Source: Cycas panzhihuaensis (Eukaryota; Cycadophyta). From it: a stretch of DNA of 64,000 bases. Shown here one piece after another: positions 32,707 to 43,399 of this stretch (positions within the stretch are counted from its first letter, which is position 1; each line of letters opens with the position of its first letter). The notes below the pieces were generated by a model. It made no database searches, had not been told where the DNA came from, and saw only the letters and a list, made by a program, of their open reading frames with translations. A program made the position numbers and the translations under genes. Where the stretch lies: the NCBI GenBank assembly GCA_023213395.1, contig CM041465.1:221037741-221101740 (forward strand), given 5' to 3'.

Positions 32707-34533
32707 TCATCTCGGGGTCGTCGCCGCCGTGTGGGTATACATCCTGCTCGGGCTTGACCTCGACGCCATCTGTGCCATCAGCTGATCGTATCGGGCCTGG
32801 ATACGATCCCTCTCTCCCTGGAGTCCCTCCTCCATGCTCTGGGATCTCTCCTTCGTCGCTTTGACGTGCTCCTTGTGACCGCTATCTGGACCCTGCTCTC
32901 GATATCTCCTCATGGTCCGCCCTGAGCCTCTAAGGCCTGGACTTGTCTGCGCAGCTCGTCTCGCTCGCCCCTGGCCGCGTCGAGCTCTCATTGCAGCTGC
33001 CCCCAGAATGCCATATGTTCCTGGGACTCTGCAGCCTAGATGTCTCTCGCCCTCGCCAGTGGGGCAAACGCCTGCATATGGGCTCCTATCGACCTGGGTG
33101 CATCCTCCGCCTGGATGGGCGGTTGCCCCTCTGCATAGACCTGAGGGAACATCTTCCTCACCATGGCCTCCACCAGTCTTCGGACCTCTGCTACACCTGT
33201 TAATACAACATGCCGTGTGCCAGTGTATATCCTCACTACATACCATAATAAAATGAAATCAAGTATCTATCTAGGTGTCAATCGATTAAGGAAGCGGTTA
33301 GGTCTCACCTGCCATGGCCGTCGACTCCTCTACTCGGGTGACATCCTCATCTCTTGGCCCTCCGCTAACTGCAGGTACCTCGTCCTCAGGTACCTCTTCT
33401 GCCTCAGCCTCGCTCCTAGTAGGGACTGGCTTGACCCTCATCTCTCCAGATCTAATCACGATCCGTAGTCTGCGACCCCTTGTCTCTGGTACCCTGCTCC
33501 CCTTAGCGGCTCTTGATGGGCTTGCCCCTCCTCTAGCAGTCCCGGATGGTCCTGCTGCTCCTCTTACCGATCGTGATAGACCTGCCTCTCCTGCAGGTCG
33601 TGATGGGCCAACCCCATCTCCCCCATCATCACTGTCGTCGTCGCTATCACCGTCGCTGTTGTCGTCGTCGATGGGCGCTCCCGCTCCGCCCGCTCCATCG
33701 TCACTCTCCCACCTCACTGTTCTATATGGCTCTGCGGTATAGTCTGTCAATGTGAGGAGGTCGAGTGACGTTGCATTGACTGATCGACAGACATACGGCT
33801 GATCCTCTATCACTCGGAGCCGCGTCTGCCATCTGTGGACCATCAGGGCCCACTCTACTATGGGGTATGGCCCCCCTGCTGGTGCCACTGCCACAAAACG
33901 GTCAAAGAACCAGCACTGCAATAGCGTGCTATAAGAGAATCCTCCCCTACTAGATCTCTGGATGGTGTCTAGCTAGGCGATGAGATTCGCTGCAACTAGA
34001 GTAGCCCAGTCCATCCTCTCGCCGGCCTCGCACCGACGCGCTGCATCCACCCAACCTCCAGGGATCTCCCTGTAGTTCTGTTTCTGGGAAATCCAGAATA
34101 AAATGCATAGTACTATCAGTTTCCTCACTCGAGGAATCTGCGACATGAGCATAGTCTGGAGGGCAACTCCTCTTCGCTCCCACTTGTCTTTCCCTGTGAA
34201 GAACTGGGCCACCTCCCTGTGAGCTGCCTCGGTGCTAAGCAGCGCTCCCAGCCTCACTGGCCTCCCTGTCGCTGGAACCCCTAGAATCTGTATGATATCC
34301 CATGGGGTAATAGTGATGTCACCTATCTGAGGCAGGTGAAATACGTGCCTCCTCCAGTCCCAGTGTGACACTATATCAACCAGAAGCCTCTGGTCAGACG
34401 CGAACTTAGGTGTCTTGAGGGCCTTGTATAGGCCACACCTCCGCAGAGTTGCCTTATCCTATTGGGACGCCATCTCTATGTAGCTCAGTATCGGCATGCC
34501 GACGTTCTCGCGGTTATCCACCGTGGTAACTAC
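32707..34533 (-). pseudogene. Antisense gene in element B: plant-mobile-domain-like protein with one intron
   Basis: Exon 1 (34533-33309, minus) is one frame with two CAG-type TAG stops. It contains LLVDIVSHWDWRRHVFHLP then DITITPWDIIQILGVPATGR, the pattern of the plant mobile domain (HTFHLPxGEMTITLxDVxxxLGLPxxG). An acidic and Gly/Ser-rich tail follows (near 33700-33600). The frame runs to GCAG at 33309, followed by GTGAG (donor). The acceptor TTGTATTAACAG ends at 33197, giving a 112-bp intron that joins codons in phase (G then GVAEVRRLVEAM). Exon 2 (33196-32707) is rich in Arg, Glu and Gln and probably coiled-coil (ERDELRRQVQALEAQ, ERDRIQARYDQLMAQM), with a frameshift near 32910. TGTAG before 34533 could be another acceptor, so an upstream exon is possible. 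Extra frames, some antisense, are known between integrase and the 3' LTR in Tat elements; their function is unknown. Confidence 0.7.
33197..33308 (-). other. Predicted intron of the antisense gene
   Basis: The minus strand has CAG|GTGAG at the donor and TTAACAG|G at the acceptor, 112 bp apart. The two flanking frames join in phase 1 without a stop. Confidence 0.6.
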
Positions 34534-34671
34534 CTACATTCATCAAATATTAGTCAAGGTCAGCCTCCTAGCAGTCATCTATGCTCCTAGCTTTCTTTCT
34601 AACTTTCCTGCCTGAGTTTTAGGGGCTATTTGGCCCCTCTTGTATCTTTTCTGGTTTTCTGTCTGCGTACT

Positions 34672-34705
34672 GCTCCAAATTTAGTGGTACTGCTAAATTT
34701 GGAGC
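34672..34705. repeat. Perfect 13-bp inverted repeat, 8-nt loop
   Basis: GCTCCAAATTTAG (34672-34684) and its exact complement (34693-34705) flank TGGTACTG. Confidence 0.92.
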
Positions 34706-34743
34706 GAGTCTCGTGGCGATCACTTTCCTGTAGCGGTCCCATG

Positions 34744-34771
34744 GCCAAGATCGCGGTGCCGCGATCTTGGC
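34744..34771. repeat. Perfect 13-bp inverted repeat, 2-nt loop
   Basis: GCCAAGATCGCGG (34744-34756) and its exact complement (34759-34771) are separated by TG. A smaller 6-bp hairpin AGGGGC...GCCCCT lies at 34621-34638. Confidence 0.92.
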
Positions 34772-35732
34772 GCAGATGAAACAACCCCTAAAGGGGTTTG
34801 ACTAGAAAATCTCAAAATTTTTTGTGGTGGACCCCCGTGGGGCCCACCAGGACTAGGGCTCCCTAATGCCCAGGTCCCCGCCTCTTTCTGGGTCTGATTC
34901 AGACTCCGAGAGGCATCCAATTGCGCATAAGGGGCATAAAAATGCATTAAAATTAACTAAAAAGTAGTAAACTTTGAACTTTGAAATGGGGAAGGTTTTG
35001 TAAGGTCCACTCACTAGGTCTGGCCTGACCGTCACCATCTAGCCCCTTTGATCGTAATGGCTTTTGCTATGCATAGATCCAACGGTCGGATCGTCTCATG
35101 CGTGCCTCCGAAGTTGGGTAGCGCTCCGCGTCGTAAGGAAAAGGCTCTGGTTTCATACGAGAACCGGTGAAAATGAATCCGATTTTCATTCATTTTCCTT
35201 ATATAGGCGGGGGCCCCGACATGCACTTTTTCTGTTTCTGGCCTCACGACAGTCGTTGGAACCGTCTTATTGCCCTGATAGCCTTTGCCTTCTGGCCCTG
35301 TCACCCATTGTGCTCTATGGATGTCCTTTTTGCCTTCTCTTGCAAGGGCATTTATGGCACCTCATTATCGCACTTTTGCCAGGGCCCTTCTGCATTGTTT
35401 TACGCACTACTCCCGTGCATACCTGAGTTTATACTCGTTTGGCTTATTTCACCGCCTTGGACTCGTTTCCACAGCCCTTTTTCACCCCTGGGGTCTCCAA
35501 AGGGAATGCTCCCCTGTCCAGGGGCATGTTTTGATTCCCAAAGCAACCTTTGGCACTCCAGGGCATCTTTTCTCTGCCCACTCTCAGCCGTTGGTCGGAT
35601 TGCTTGCTCTCATTCTCGGGTAACCTTATTGCTAGGTCCTCCTACCCTTCTCGGCCACTTTCTTACTCGCCATTCGAGTCTTTCTTTTACTTTCATTGTT
35701 ATTTGTTTGCTACCGGAGCTTAGTATTCAGAC

Positions 35733-36155
35733 ATGTCCCTTCTCATTTTTACCGACGGTGGAAGTCGCGGCAACCGCGGGCCTTCTGCTGCTGCATGGAT
35801 TCTTCGCAGCCCCTTCGAACATGATTTCTTGTGTTCCAGGGTCTTCCTTCCCAAGGCAACCAATAACAAAGCTGAGTACTTGGCCGTTATTGAAGCCCTT
35901 ACCGATGCTCTCCATTTCCATCACGGGTCCATCGTGTTGCTTTGCGATTATCAGGTTGTGGTGTCCCATCTCACCTAGGTCTACCAGGTGCGATGCCCTC
36001 ACCTGAGAACCCTTGCGTCTGCTACCAGGTCTCTTCTAGCTTGTTTCTCATCAGTGGATATTCGGCATATCCCTAGGCACCTCAATGCTGAGGCCGATAG
36101 CCTCGTCCACCTCATCCTTGACCGTCACCTCCCTCTTCTAGACGACCGTCCCTAA
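35733..36155 (+). pseudogene. Element B second (archaeal-like) RNase H, 140 codons, one stop
   Basis: From the ATG at 35733 the frame reads MSLLIFTDGGSRGNRGPSAA, then NNKAEYLAVIEALTDAL, LLCDYQVVVSHL and LNAEADSLVHL. These carry the four catalytic acidic residues of RNase H (D in TDGGS, E in KAEY, D in CDYQ, D in EADS). It resembles the archaeal/plant-type RNase H that Tat-lineage gypsy elements acquired in addition to the RT-linked one. A TAG at 35976 (CAG-type) breaks the frame; the true end is the TAA at 36153. It lies on the plus strand after the antisense gene. It would digest RNA in RNA/DNA hybrids. Confidence 0.82.
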
Positions 36156-36509
36156 GGCTTGCCTGGGCAGCCCGTGCCCGAGTCTCTGGTCGATGTTAGT
36201 TAGATGTGCTTGCTCTATTTGCTAGATGCCCTCCTACTTCGCATTGCACTTCGGCAACAGGGGCATCCCCTTTTTACTTGCTTATTTCATTTACAGGTCG
36301 ATGCCTAGACAACATGTAGGCAGCCCCTATGTTGTCCTCATCTTCGTCTCCCTTGTCCACGCGTTTTGCCATGACATTCGCCTATGCCCTTGGTCCACGT
36401 GCTGCTCTTTATTGCTTATATATATATATGCATGTGCTACTCATATCTTTGATTGTCAGCATTCGCCATCACGTTACACTTCCGAGCAGTGAGGCTCTGC
36501 GCGAGGCGA
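36156..36509 (+). other. 3' untranslated region of element B
   Basis: No coding frame is recognised. The polypurine tract is not clear; GCGAGGCGA at 36501-36509 directly before the LTR is the best candidate. Confidence 0.5.
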
Positions 36510-39057
36510 TGTTTCCCAGCCTCGGGAATGGACTCGAGACACATTGACGCAGGTTTGTTCAGGTATACTTTCTTACTTTTTCTTGCCCATGCTTGATTAA
36601 GATTATTTAGCATAGATTGCCTGACATATGTCTTCCTACATGCACTGCTTCTCTGCTTGCTTATATTGCATGTGCTTACGGCACACCATCAGCCTATGAT
36701 GACTCACAATAGGGGTATTCCTTAGCGAATGCTACACCTCGTATGGCGCACAGCCACCCATGTTGTCTCTACGGTGTCCCGTGATGTTTCTGTCAGTCCT
36801 GTTTGCTCCCGTTATAATATGTTGCTCGTTTTGCAGTCCCTCCTAAGCCTGATTTAATCCTTAGTTGGGACTCATTTCATTATTTTGGCTACTTTCCCAT
36901 TACCTGGGCATTCCCCCAGCTACTCTAGCTCTTTTTTGGTTTTGATTTTTACTTCAAAACCTTATGTTTATGCTTCTTTTTTCTTTTTTTGTTTCTAGTC
37001 TGATACCACTGTAAACTTAGTGGTATGCAGTAATCTTTCTTTGCGGTACCACGTAGTTTCAAGATCTGACTGTTTGAAATTTAAAAAAAGAAAAACACGA
37101 GACAGTTTCCGTTTTTTTTGCAGAACTGCCATGTGGCGTCGATTGATTCGAGTCATCCTGACATCCCCAACATTCACCTGCTGTGAACAGGGGGGATAAA
37201 GGGGATTTTGCTCCCCATTCTCAAGATCTTTTGGTAAGAATTTCTGACTTTTCAATAAAAAACACATAGAGAAAGATAACTTATATGCATAACAACTTGA
37301 CAAAGGAGAAAAGGATTGCTACTAGCTGGACTTGTAGGGCTATTCTTTACGCCTCTCAATGACAAGTCTCATCCCTTTTTACAGGTACTCAAGGTTCCAA
37401 AGGGCATTTTTACCCAGAAGCTCCCCCAAAGAGCCAACTTCCAAGGCTCCAAGTTTGCAAGGAGTTTTCCTCATTTTCACTCTTGCAAGAACCTATCATG
37501 ATCAGTCCTCATACGTTGGTTATTGCTGCTATTTCCTAGCAGCAAAGTTCATGCTTAATTTTCTTCCTATAAGGTATTTCTTGTTTCTACTTACAATTCA
37601 CTTTGTTTATTTTTTTGTTTGTTAATGAATGAAATCTTGGTTTGTCTAGTTGCCTTTATGCTATTGCACTAGATTAGTGATATTCCCCCATGCTCTTTTA
37701 GAGGCCTCACTGTTTCCCTTAAACCATCTCTTTTACCCCTTCCTTGGTTAACTGGTGCAAAGGAGTAACATACGAGGATTTGAGGGAGGCAGGCGGGGTT
37801 CCGTCCCCCATTGTTGTCCTTCTCCCCAAGGGTTTCGTCCCTTGTCCTCCTTCCCTTTGCCATTAGTACTTTCTTGGGGAATGGGCTAAGGGAGTTTAGG
37901 GAATTTAAGTGTGGTGTTCAAGTTAGCATAGGTAACCCATCGCTACATCATTGCCAGAAGTCTCATCTGTTGGTGTTAGGCCCTACCTAAGCCCCTGTTT
38001 TTTTTGTTATTCCCTTTTTTGTTATGGTTTGTTGCTTCACGACTTTGTGGCTAATTTGTTTCTCCTTCCCAAGTTCTGTGGAGGTTTTCCGTAGGTGAGT
38101 TAGCCATCCCGAGGCTATACTCCTTTCCCTTTCGAGTGTCTTTGTGGTGTATGGTAGTGAGAGTATTTCTTGCATGTTACTATTTCATTTAGTTACATTT
38201 TGATGCTTAGCATAGATCTTAGCTCCATTTGATTTTAGTATATATATTTTGGTATATTTCGTGGCCTCTCTTCCGAGAGGAAGGTATTCTTCTCACTTAT
38301 CTGTAGGATCATGCGTTAGTGGAGCGATACATGGAACAAACCCATTGTAGGTTAATTCCTCGTATGGTGCATTTCTTTTCTGTTTCACGCTTTTGTCACT
38401 TTTTTCTGTTTATTCGCTTTTGCATGCTTAAGGGGAGGTAAGTAAGCCCCTCTTCTATCGCTCGGCAAGCGCCCAGTCGGTATCGCATGCGTGACGAATG
38501 GAGTAGAAAGGAGCGGGACTTAAAGAAACAAGCAACACTCCATTCAGGCGCCAGATCCAGGTATTCTCCTTATTCCCCACGTATCCCCTTTTACATTGCT
38601 ACCTTTCATATATTTGCTTGTGTATAGTTAGGGAATTATAAAAGGTTAAAAAGGAAAAAGGAAAAGTGCGCTCAATTTTACATTATTTCTTGCTTTAGCT
38701 AGCATAGCACAGCGTGGTTAGCTTGCTTACATTACATTTGAGTTACCCTAATTGCGTCCCCCATTTTTTTTTTTTGCTTTTGCCTGTACGTTAGTTAGTT
38801 ACCCTCCCGTTCATTGCCTTCTCATTGCCTTGAGAAGACGCAATGCACAAGGCACTCTCTCTCCTTCCCGGCCATCCGAGGGGTAGGAAGGCCTTGCTCT
38901 ACATGGCTACCTGGAAGCAACCAGGCACCTTGCAGTTCCAAATCAAGGCCTGGCGCCTACGACGAGGTGAGGTCCTTGTTGCTTAGTTTAGTTAGGATAG
39001 CATATTCTTATATCCTTTTGCTAGACGTAGGGACACCACCCCGCAGCGAGCGTTTCA
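36510..39057 (+). repeat. 3' LTR of element B (2548 bp)
   Basis: It is collinear with 21845-24404. Differences are mostly C/T or G/A, plus small indels. It is followed by ACCTC, the target duplication, and then by the integrase of element A. Confidence 0.92.
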
Positions 39058-39560
39058 ACCTCCTACCATATAAAGCCTTAAATAGGATTACTCCAAAGGA
39101 TGAAGGGGCAGAGTTGTTATATGCAAATTCTACCATAAGTAAGTAGTTCTCCCAACTTGCAGGCCACTCTATAGTATGCATCCTAAGTAGATCCTTCAAT
39201 ATTTGATTTACTCTCTCAGTTTACCCATCTATCTTAGGATGGTATAACATACTAAATTATAACTTAATGCCTAACTCTTATAATAATGATCTCTAAAATT
39301 TTAAGGTGAATTTATTGCCCTTGTTGGAAACCATGACCTTTGGCACTCTATATAATCTAATAATCTCCCTTATGGAGATTGTAATAATGTTTGATGTTGT
39401 ATTAGTTAAATATACTAGTATGAAATATGTAGACTTGGTCAGCTTGTCCATAGTAATTCAAATTACATTATACTATTTAGTGCTTCTTAGTAATCCTATA
39501 ACAAAATCTATTATTCTTATTTTCCACTTTTATTATGGGATTTCTAGCAACTATAACAAT
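39058..39560 (-). pseudogene. Element A integrase core
   Basis: The minus strand reads WITMDKLTKSTYFI, RVPKVMVSNKGNKFT, HPKIDG-x-TERVNQILKDLLRMH and WENYLLMVEFAYNNS. These match the core motifs VVVDRLTKSAHF, VSDRDxRFTS, HPQTDGQSERTNQ and EFAYNNS. The second catalytic Asp is Asn (VSN). Stops are present. It joins 21250-21840 when element B is removed. Confidence 0.8.
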
Positions 39561-40050
39561 TCAACTAGGTGTTAATGTGTTTCTTTTACCTTTTGGCATG
39601 TTAAACATTTTACTACATAGGTCAAGATATCCTTCTTTATGCCAAGCCAATATAATTAGCTTTTTATAGTAACATATATCTTATTGTAGCTTGGATATCT
39701 AACATAACGTGCTTCATGTACTTTATGTAAAATATGTTCTTTGATTTTAGGATTGTAGCACATAAATTCTTTGTTGGTATACTAAGATATCATTCTTCAT
39801 TTCTTTGAACCCTAGAAACTTCATTAGTAACTTGGTATTTACATTTCATCCTTCTCTTTACTAGTGTAAATTTTCCTTGGCTTGTATATATATTGCATGT
39901 CCTTCAAAAGCTCTTAAAATAGAATTAATTAAGTATGATTTTAGCATACTTACAATAACAATATGGTGCATTTGTCAAAGAGTGTCAATGACCTTATTCT
40001 CTTTACCTTTGATATAGTATAATTCAAAATCAAATTTACATATATATTCT
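39561..40050 (-). pseudogene. Element A integrase N-terminal region, weakly recognisable
   Basis: Located between the RNase H and the integrase core, this should hold the zinc-binding region. I can see Cys and His codons but no clean H2C2 pattern. It is assigned by position only. Confidence 0.35.
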
Positions 40051-40059
40051 ACCCATCTA

Positions 40060-40440
40060 TATTGTCTGGTATTTAACTGTGGCTGTATGAAGATGCACTA
40101 AAGACCCTTGTGGTTTATTTAAAGTTTAATTTTTTACTATAACATATAATTCCACCAAACTTTGAATGCATGGATGATGACCACAAGCTTGAGATCATGC
40201 ATGGGATAATACTCTTCATATGCTTTTAACTTTCTACACTCATAAGCCATCTCTTTTTTGCCCTACATAAGAATGATTCCAAGCCCCTCTAAGCTAGCAT
40301 TAGTACAAACTAAAATGTCCATGTCTGGATCTAACATAATTAATATAGGTACTAAGGTAAGTATCTTTTTAAGTAATTGAAACCTTTCATCACATAACCT
40401 AGCATTTTTCTTTTATATAGAAGTAATGGGATAACACCCT
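40060..40440 (-). pseudogene. Element A RNase H
   Basis: Minus-strand pieces LVCTNASLEGLGIILM, KKEMAYECRKLKAYEEYYPM and HDLKLVVIIHAFKVWWNYML match YTDASKxGLGxVLMQ, VIAYxSRKLxxHExNYPTHDLEL and HALKxWRHYL of gypsy RNase H. The catalytic TDAS has become TNAS. Stops are present. Confidence 0.8.
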
Positions 40441-40539
40441 TAAAAAAATCTCTTACATAATTTTTATATTATCAAATAAGCCCTATAAAACTTCATATCT
40501 CTTACACATTGTAAGGGGATTGGTAATCCATAATTACCT

Positions 40540-41180
40540 TTATTTTTTGGGGGTCTATAGAGATGCCTTTAGTTGAGATTACATGGCTTAAGTAATGTAC
40601 CTACTCGTTATAAAATTTACACTTGTTGAATTTCATTTATAACTTGTGATTTTTGAGTACTTACAACACTATTTATAAGTGCTCCTCATGTTTCCCTCTT
40701 GTCTTAGAGTAGATTAATATGTTATCAATAAAAACCATCACAAAATTATCTAGGTATTATCAAAATATATTATTCATTATATACATAAAAGTGGCTAGCG
40801 TATTAGTTAGGCCAAAAGTCATTACAATAAATTTATACTGGGCATAACTTATTCTAAACACTGTCTTAAAGATATCTTCATATTTAATTCTAAACTAGTA
40901 GTACCTAGATCTTAAATCAATCTTTGTGAACATTATTGCTCCTCTTATCTGCTCAAACAAGTTCTCTATCTTGGGCTATAAGTATTCATTCTTAATATTA
41001 TCCATGCTTAATTGTTTATAATCAAGACATATCTTAAGAGATCCATCCTTCTTCTTCACAAATAATGCTAGAGCATCTCATGGTGAAGTACTTGGCCTGA
41101 TAAATCCTTTATCCAACATCTCTTACAACTACATCTTTAATTCAACTAACTTAGTTATAACTAGTCTATATAGAGCTTTG
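40540..41180 (-). pseudogene. Element A reverse transcriptase
   Basis: Motifs in order: MLDKGFIRPSTSP, VKKKDGSLRICLDYKQL, NEYL-x-PKIENLFEQIRGA, TKIDLRS, VMTFGLTNTLATFMYIMN and VMVFIDNILIYSKT. The active-site FIDD is FIDN, so the polymerase is dead. Several stops interrupt it. Confidence 0.85.
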
Positions 41181-41189
41181 GAACTTACC

Positions 41190-41617
41190 TCACCCAATAT
41201 AGAAGCTCTATAGTATAGTCTACATTCCTCTTTGGAGGTAGCCTAGGTAATTCATTTAGGAAAATAACCTTAAGCTCCCACACAATGGGAATATCTTGAA
41301 AAATCAATCCTTTATACGCTTCTTCTTTGATCACATGGGCTACATATTCCTTCTAACCTTTCCTTACCTACTTCTTTACTTGTGTAATAAAAATTTACTG
41401 CACACAAGTTGTGATCCTCTTCCCTTGTACTACTATTGATTTCCATTGATCATCTAAACATTTAATTAGCTTCTTATAATAATTAACTTTTACATGATGC
41501 ACTTCTAGCCATTTCATGTTAATAATAGCATCATAATCTTCTAATGGAAGAATTTGGAAGGTGAACTTTGAGGGCCAAGTTTACCACTTAAGAGGACATG
41601 GGGATACAAATTCTAAT
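41190..41617 (-). pseudogene. Element A protease, C-terminal part
   Basis: LPLEDYDAIINMKWLEVHHV, CLDDQWKSIVVQGKR and ITTCVQ match the second half of plant gypsy proteases (LGxxDVILGMDWL). They continue the frame found at 44758-44880 once LINE-3 is removed. Confidence 0.7.
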
Positions 41618-42039
41618 ACCTTCCTTTAATTACTTTTTTTTTTTTTTGATAAGATAAAAAAATTTATAAAAATCGGGTTTTTAACAGGACGCCCAAACCA
41701 TTACATTAGCTGCCTACTGACTAAGTAAAAGAATGGCCATGACATGCCCATGGCCTAGTTAGTCACATCATCATCAAGTCCCTCTTTCCTAACTAGTTTA
41801 TTATCTGCCCTGTCAAGTCTCGTCTGACTAGACTCAGAAGCTCCTTTAGGAATTCCTCCCTCCACACCCTACTTCTTTTATGTACCACTACCTAGTTTGC
41901 CAACCAGTCCACTGCAATATTACCTTCTTTGTATGTATGCTAGATCTGAACCCTCTGTTTGGATCTCAAGACATCTTGGGCATCATTAACCATCTCCTGA
42001 TTGCTCTAGTCCGCCTCTAACTCCCCCTTTAGGCTCATG

Positions 42040-42596
42040 ATCGCATTCAGGGAGTCACCTTCTGTTATTACACTCTCATGTCCATTCTCATCCACAAGAT
42101 CTATTGCCTTCTGCATAGCTCTCATTTCAGCCTTATGATTCTTTTGGGAACCTTAGTATTCTGCAAATGCCCACAACACCTTTCCTTCATGATTCCTACA
42201 TAAGCCTCCTCCTCTTGCCTCACATGGGTTCCCTTTAGCAGCCCCATCGAAGTTGACTTTCACCCAGAACTCGCTAGGCACACTCCATTGATTTCTCCTC
42301 TTTTTCGGTTCACTACCATTATGGCTAACTATCCCCCATCTTGCTAAGATTCTTTCTTCTACCTTGGATACATTAACCTTCTCTTTGGGCTTTACCATTT
42401 CTACAATATCTCTCTTGATCTTACTCCATAGTCTTTGTTTGTCCATTTCTCTCTCCTGGAAGATCCTCCTATTACGTTCCTTCCATATATTCCAAACCCC
42501 CACCAGGAGGATTAGTTTTCCCAATCTGCCCAAATTCTTACTCTTAAAGGGAAATTTCCACATTAGCCACTGACTCTTTAGGGACCCCGGGGACAC
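42040..42596 (-). pseudogene. LINE-3 C-terminal region: zf-RVT end and RNase H
   Basis: The frame 42596-42153 has LILLVGVWNIWKERNRRIFQ, the conserved segment between zf-RVT and RNase H, then WVKVNFDGAAKGNPCEARGG with NHEGKVLWAFAEY, the RNase H start. A stop at 42153 interrupts it. The rest lies downstream to about 41900, including the Glu and Asp motifs in broken form. Plant L1 LINEs with a C-terminal RNase H are established. Confidence 0.82.
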
Positions 42597-42599
42597 CCA

Positions 42600-43380
42600 T
42601 TCAATCCCTAGAGCTGACCAAGAGCTGGCCTAAATGTTCTTGGAATAGGAGCAATGTATACTCATATGGTCAAGGGTTTCGACCTTCTCCTTATACAACA
42701 CACATCTGTTTACCATGGGAAATCCCCTTTTCGTAAGATTGTCAATTGTTAGAATCTTATTTTGTAGGCACAACCACCAAAACACTACTATCTTTGGGAA
42801 TAATCCTAGTTTCCAAACTTACGCTAGCAAGTCCTTGCCCATACCTTCCTCCTTCAGCATCGTGTTATACCCCTCCTTCACCGTGTATGATCTAGAGGCA
42901 TAAATAGACCAAATCATACTATCCTCAATAACCCACTTAGGTATATATTGGTTATTTAGTTCACACTTCAGGTTCTGAGTCTCCTCCTCCATTCCTTGTA
43001 GGTTCTCAAAAGATCTCCATTTCCTATTCCTCCCTTGTCCCTCCCAATAATATTTGACTAACCATCCATACATATCCTGACAAATTCTCTACATATTACC
43101 AATGGATGGCAAATCCTTCAGAGAGTAGTTACTGCACCATTTATCCTCCTAGAAACTTATGCTTTCCCTGTTCCCTAGTTTCCACCTTAAGCCATTGCTC
43201 AATATAGGTCTAAAGGATAGGGGGACCTTTCTAGATGGGGGAATCGATGGTCCCTCTTGCCTCCTCATTCAGGAACTAGTTTCCCCCAAGATATTTTTTA
43301 GTTATTATATCTCCCCATTTCGTGCCAACCTCTCTAGCTAATCTCTAGACCAATTTTGTTAGGAGGGCTTTATTAAATAG
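42600..43380 (-). pseudogene. LINE-3 zf-RVT region
   Basis: Frame 43073-42819 and the flanks give MYGWLVKYYWEGQGRNRKW, YIPKWVIEDSMIWSIYASRS and YTVKEGYNTML. Then come LGLFPKIVVFWWLCLQNKIL and MVNRCVLYKEKVETLDHMS in broken frames. This is the zinc-binding reverse-transcriptase-associated region with its Cys-x-x-Cys/His pattern partly kept. Confidence 0.7.
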
Positions 43381-43399
43381 CCTCATCCTCCTGATATTT

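Larger units (their letters stand above)
34534..35732 (+). other. Spacer of element B with strong inverted repeats
   Basis: It lies between the antisense gene and the second RNase H. Three hairpins occur at 34621-34771. Its open frames (for example 35167-36006) overlap the RNase H in another frame and look like shadows. It may hold the promoter of the antisense gene. Confidence 0.5.
21845..39057 (+). mobile_element. Element B: 17.2-kb Tat-type Ty3/gypsy retrotransposon
   Basis: LTRs of 2560 bp (21845-24404) and 2548 bp (36510-39057) start TGTTTCCCAG and end GTTTCA. They are flanked by the perfect 5-bp target duplication ACCTC (21840-21844 and 39058-39062). Between them lie a primer-binding site, gag, protease, RT, RNase H, integrase, an antisense gene and a second RNase H. 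Great length, extra frames after integrase, and a second RNase H are known traits of the Tat lineage (Ogre relatives). Stretches of LTR compared by eye differ by about 3-5%, mostly by transitions. Many stops and an internal triplication show this copy is inactive. Confidence 0.92.

Noticed and set aside
35167-36006. 279-codon plus-strand frame in element B
   Set aside because: It overlaps the second RNase H (35733-36155) in a different frame and has no recognisable domain. The RNase H frame carries the catalytic motifs.
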